Assembly (NCBI RefSeq): GCF_036417845.1 | Contig: NC_089979.1 | Location: 8,981,424 to 9,045,423, forward strand | DNA from: Apteryx mantelli | Taxonomy: Eukaryota > Chordata > Aves > Apterygiformes > Apterygidae | DNA length: 64,000 bases | Direction of reading: 5' to 3' | Shown: positions 61,822 through 64,000 of the stretch, piece by piece | How positions within the stretch are numbered: position 1 is the stretch's first letter | Layout of the letters: the number at the start of each line of letters is the position of its first letter | Made by a program: the position numbers and the translations under genes | Notes under the pieces: model-generated | Told to the model about the DNA's origin: nothing | Databases searched by the model: none | Seen by the model: only the letters and a program-made list of their open reading frames with translations

Positions 61822-62623
61822 AGTGAAATACAGAATATAGCTTATAGACAAATAAAAATGAAGACGACGTTAAGGAAAACTCAACAAGCCACATATCAGG
61901 ACATTAATATATTTCAAAAAAATTAAAGAACAAACCTAGCATCAGTTAACAAAAGATGCAAAGTATTTAGTCTCATTAGGGATCACTTGGCAAAGCTAAG
62001 CAAAACCAGCAGCAAGTGTTTAGTGGTTTATTTCTCTTTGGCAAACAATTTCTGCTAATCAAATTGTTTAAATTTTTTTCAAAGCTAAATCTTGTGAGAA
62101 TCATGTCATTATTACAAAACAGCTTTATTCCAATAAATTATGCTTCTTAAATATATGTTATTAAGTTGACCAGCTGCACAGTGGTTGCAAGATGAATAAA
62201 ACCAAAACCTGCATTCAACCCCAATCTTCAGAAATGGAAGACTAGCTAATCTCTTAACTACCCAGGCTATAATATGACTGGTTATTAAGTAAACCAAAAA
62301 TAACTTTGTATAGATTTAGCAACAAGATGTTACCCTCAACATCCACTAAATTTAGCCACACAATGTGCCACAAATATGTATAAAGAGTAATATTTCATAA
62401 TACTGGTCCCACAGTGAAAAAGAACAAAGTAGCTTTTTATACTTGCATACATACTGCAGAGTTTACTATTGCAAATTTTACGTTACACAGAAACATTCTT
62501 TTGATGTTACAGTCTTTGTACTTTTACTGAAAACAATTTCATAAATTGCGAAGTTCTACAAATGTTTCAAAGGCAGGTATGTATTTCCTGCCAATAAAAG
62601 GAAAAAAGGCAGCAAAAATAATA

Positions 62624-62639
62624 ATTATATATATATATA
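62624..62639. repeat. (AT)n microsatellite
   Basis: Eight AT units within an AT-rich intron. Confidence 0.9.
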
Positions 62640-64000
62640 AGTTTTAAGAACTCTAGTAACAACGCATGCAGAAATGACAAAAAGTCCTTATTTTTCTTTA
62701 TTGGATAACATTTGCTCATCGCATTAAGATTTTGAGATTCAAAAAACCTGTTCTTTTGACATTGTACTCAAACTTTCCTCATTAGAATTTAGCAAGTTCT
62801 TCTGTTAATTTTCAAGCAATAACTAACTTTCTATCCAGAGCTGCACTAACAAGATTTGATAATTCACATTATGTATACTAAAGCTTTTGCTGAATATGAG
62901 CAATGTTGATGTTTGTTCTGTTGGAAAAAATTAGTATGAAAATGGTTATGTCTGATAGAGAAGATGAATTATATGAAGACGTTCCTTTGATTGCAAAGCT
63001 ACAAGTGGGCATTATGAAGAAGTATTACAAAGGGGAATCTAAACATGCTTTACAGTACTGAAACGTGATGATGTCTAAGGGCAAGCTACCTACCAGTCAG
63101 GTTATTTCCCCCACACACCTACCCCCAGTACTCCACACTAAGAGATTTGCCAAGGTTCCTCTAGCAGAAATTGTAAAAGGGCAATCTAACAAAAAAATAC
63201 ACTTTTGAAGACTGAGAAAAAGGTCTTTACCTTTTGCAGAAAAAATAACAAAACAAAAACCCCACAGCATTCCTGTTCAATAATGCAAGTGTTCTTTTAG
63301 TAAGAAGGACCAATAGCCTGCACTTTTTTTTTTTTTTTTTAATACCAATAGTCTGCAAGCATGCTGGAATTATATTTAATAATCCCAATAAAGTCTCATC
63401 CAAATTTCAAATCCTTTTTAGAGAGCAGGAAATTGTTAGCTGATGATATCTGCTTGATTTACATAAAGCTTGTTCTCCATTCTCAAGTTCCAGGGATTCC
63501 AACCCATGAGAATTACATAACTTTATTTGTAAAGCTGCAAAATTCACACAGCTTACATAACTTAAATGAGGTACCATTGGTCAGACAATCGTGCTCAGAT
63601 ACACAAATAGGAAAAGTTAAGTGGTAAATGTCATAGTTTTCATTTCTTCACAGTAAAAATACCTTCAAAAACCCATTTTCTCCAATGCAGCCAACAGATA
63701 CTAATGGACACAAGAACAATACTTTGCATTTTTACAACAATGTTTTCCATTTGACCCTTCAAAAGTGATCAACAAGCAGCAAATTACCCTGTGAAGTAAG
63801 AAAGCAACTATTTTAAGAGATGGAAAAACGGATGCAAAAACGCTAGGCAATATGCCTAAGTCCACACCTACAGAAAATCCAGAAACAGACACACATTTCC
63901 TGAATTCATGATAAAAAGTCTTTCCTTCCATCTCTCAGAGGATATAATACTAAATACATTCCATTCTGACCTCTCTGTAAACAGTCTTCCTGCATCTGCA

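Larger units (their letters stand above)
58998..64000 (-). other. PHF20L1 intron 1-side sequence to the right edge
   Basis: The exon that should precede 58997 (ending LEALDYLQKW) was looked for and not seen, so this 5 kb is intron. It holds a T-run at 59049-59063, a (CAA)n stretch at 60942-60953, a G16 run at 61806-61821, an (AT)n at 62624-62639 and a T-run at 63325-63342. Confidence 0.8.

Noticed and set aside
1..64000. tRNA, rRNA, CRISPR, bacterial operon or viral genes
   Set aside because: None of the characteristic structures or protein motifs were seen; the window is plain vertebrate genic DNA.

Overview
This window is vertebrate nuclear DNA, most likely from a bird. It is AT-rich and CpG-depleted. 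It has short coding exons with GT-AG borders, (TAAA)n and (CA)n microsatellites, and two CR1 LINE tails of the sauropsid type, one ending in the typical ATTCTATGATTCT. No bacterial, viral, CRISPR or tRNA/rRNA feature was seen.

Layout. Both recognisable genes lie on the minus strand, head to tail. From the right edge leftwards: positions 64000 to about 11100-15400 hold PHF20L1 (PHD finger protein 20-like 1), from the second half of the first Tudor domain to the stop codon at 16578-16580 and a long AT-rich 3'UTR. Its first coding exon (about 28 residues) lies beyond the right edge. I place 19 coding exons, and their phases join without a break into 1037 codons plus stop. About 5 to 9 kb of intergenic DNA follows, and then thyroglobulin (TG): a TATA box at 6014-6019, the signal-peptide exon at 5879-5942, and exons 2-5 down to 1647. 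The rest of TG lies off the left edge. The order PHF20L1 then TG on one strand is also that of human 8q24, which supports both identifications.

Function. PHF20L1 is a nuclear reader of methylated lysines: Tudor domains, a basic linker, an acidic patch, a PHD zinc finger and a conserved C-terminus. TG is the secreted thyroid prohormone; the window holds its signal peptide, the N-terminal hormone-forming tyrosine and its first thyroglobulin type-1 repeats. The two gene products are functionally unrelated as far as is known.

Most interesting points: an in-frame 219-nt PHF20L1 exon (32159-32377) that is not in the canonical human protein as I remember it; two CpG-rich patches with good 5' splice sites in the largest PHF20L1 intron (33.5-33.8 kb and 34.9-35.5 kb), suggesting an internal promoter; a G-run 33 nt downstream of the TG exon 4 donor; a predicted 14-bp hairpin with a Pumilio-type site in the PHF20L1 3'UTR; and an antisense CR1 copy whose last 115 codons are still open. 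Nothing here looks like a wholly new system. All calls come from reading the sequence and recalled family knowledge; no alignment was run.
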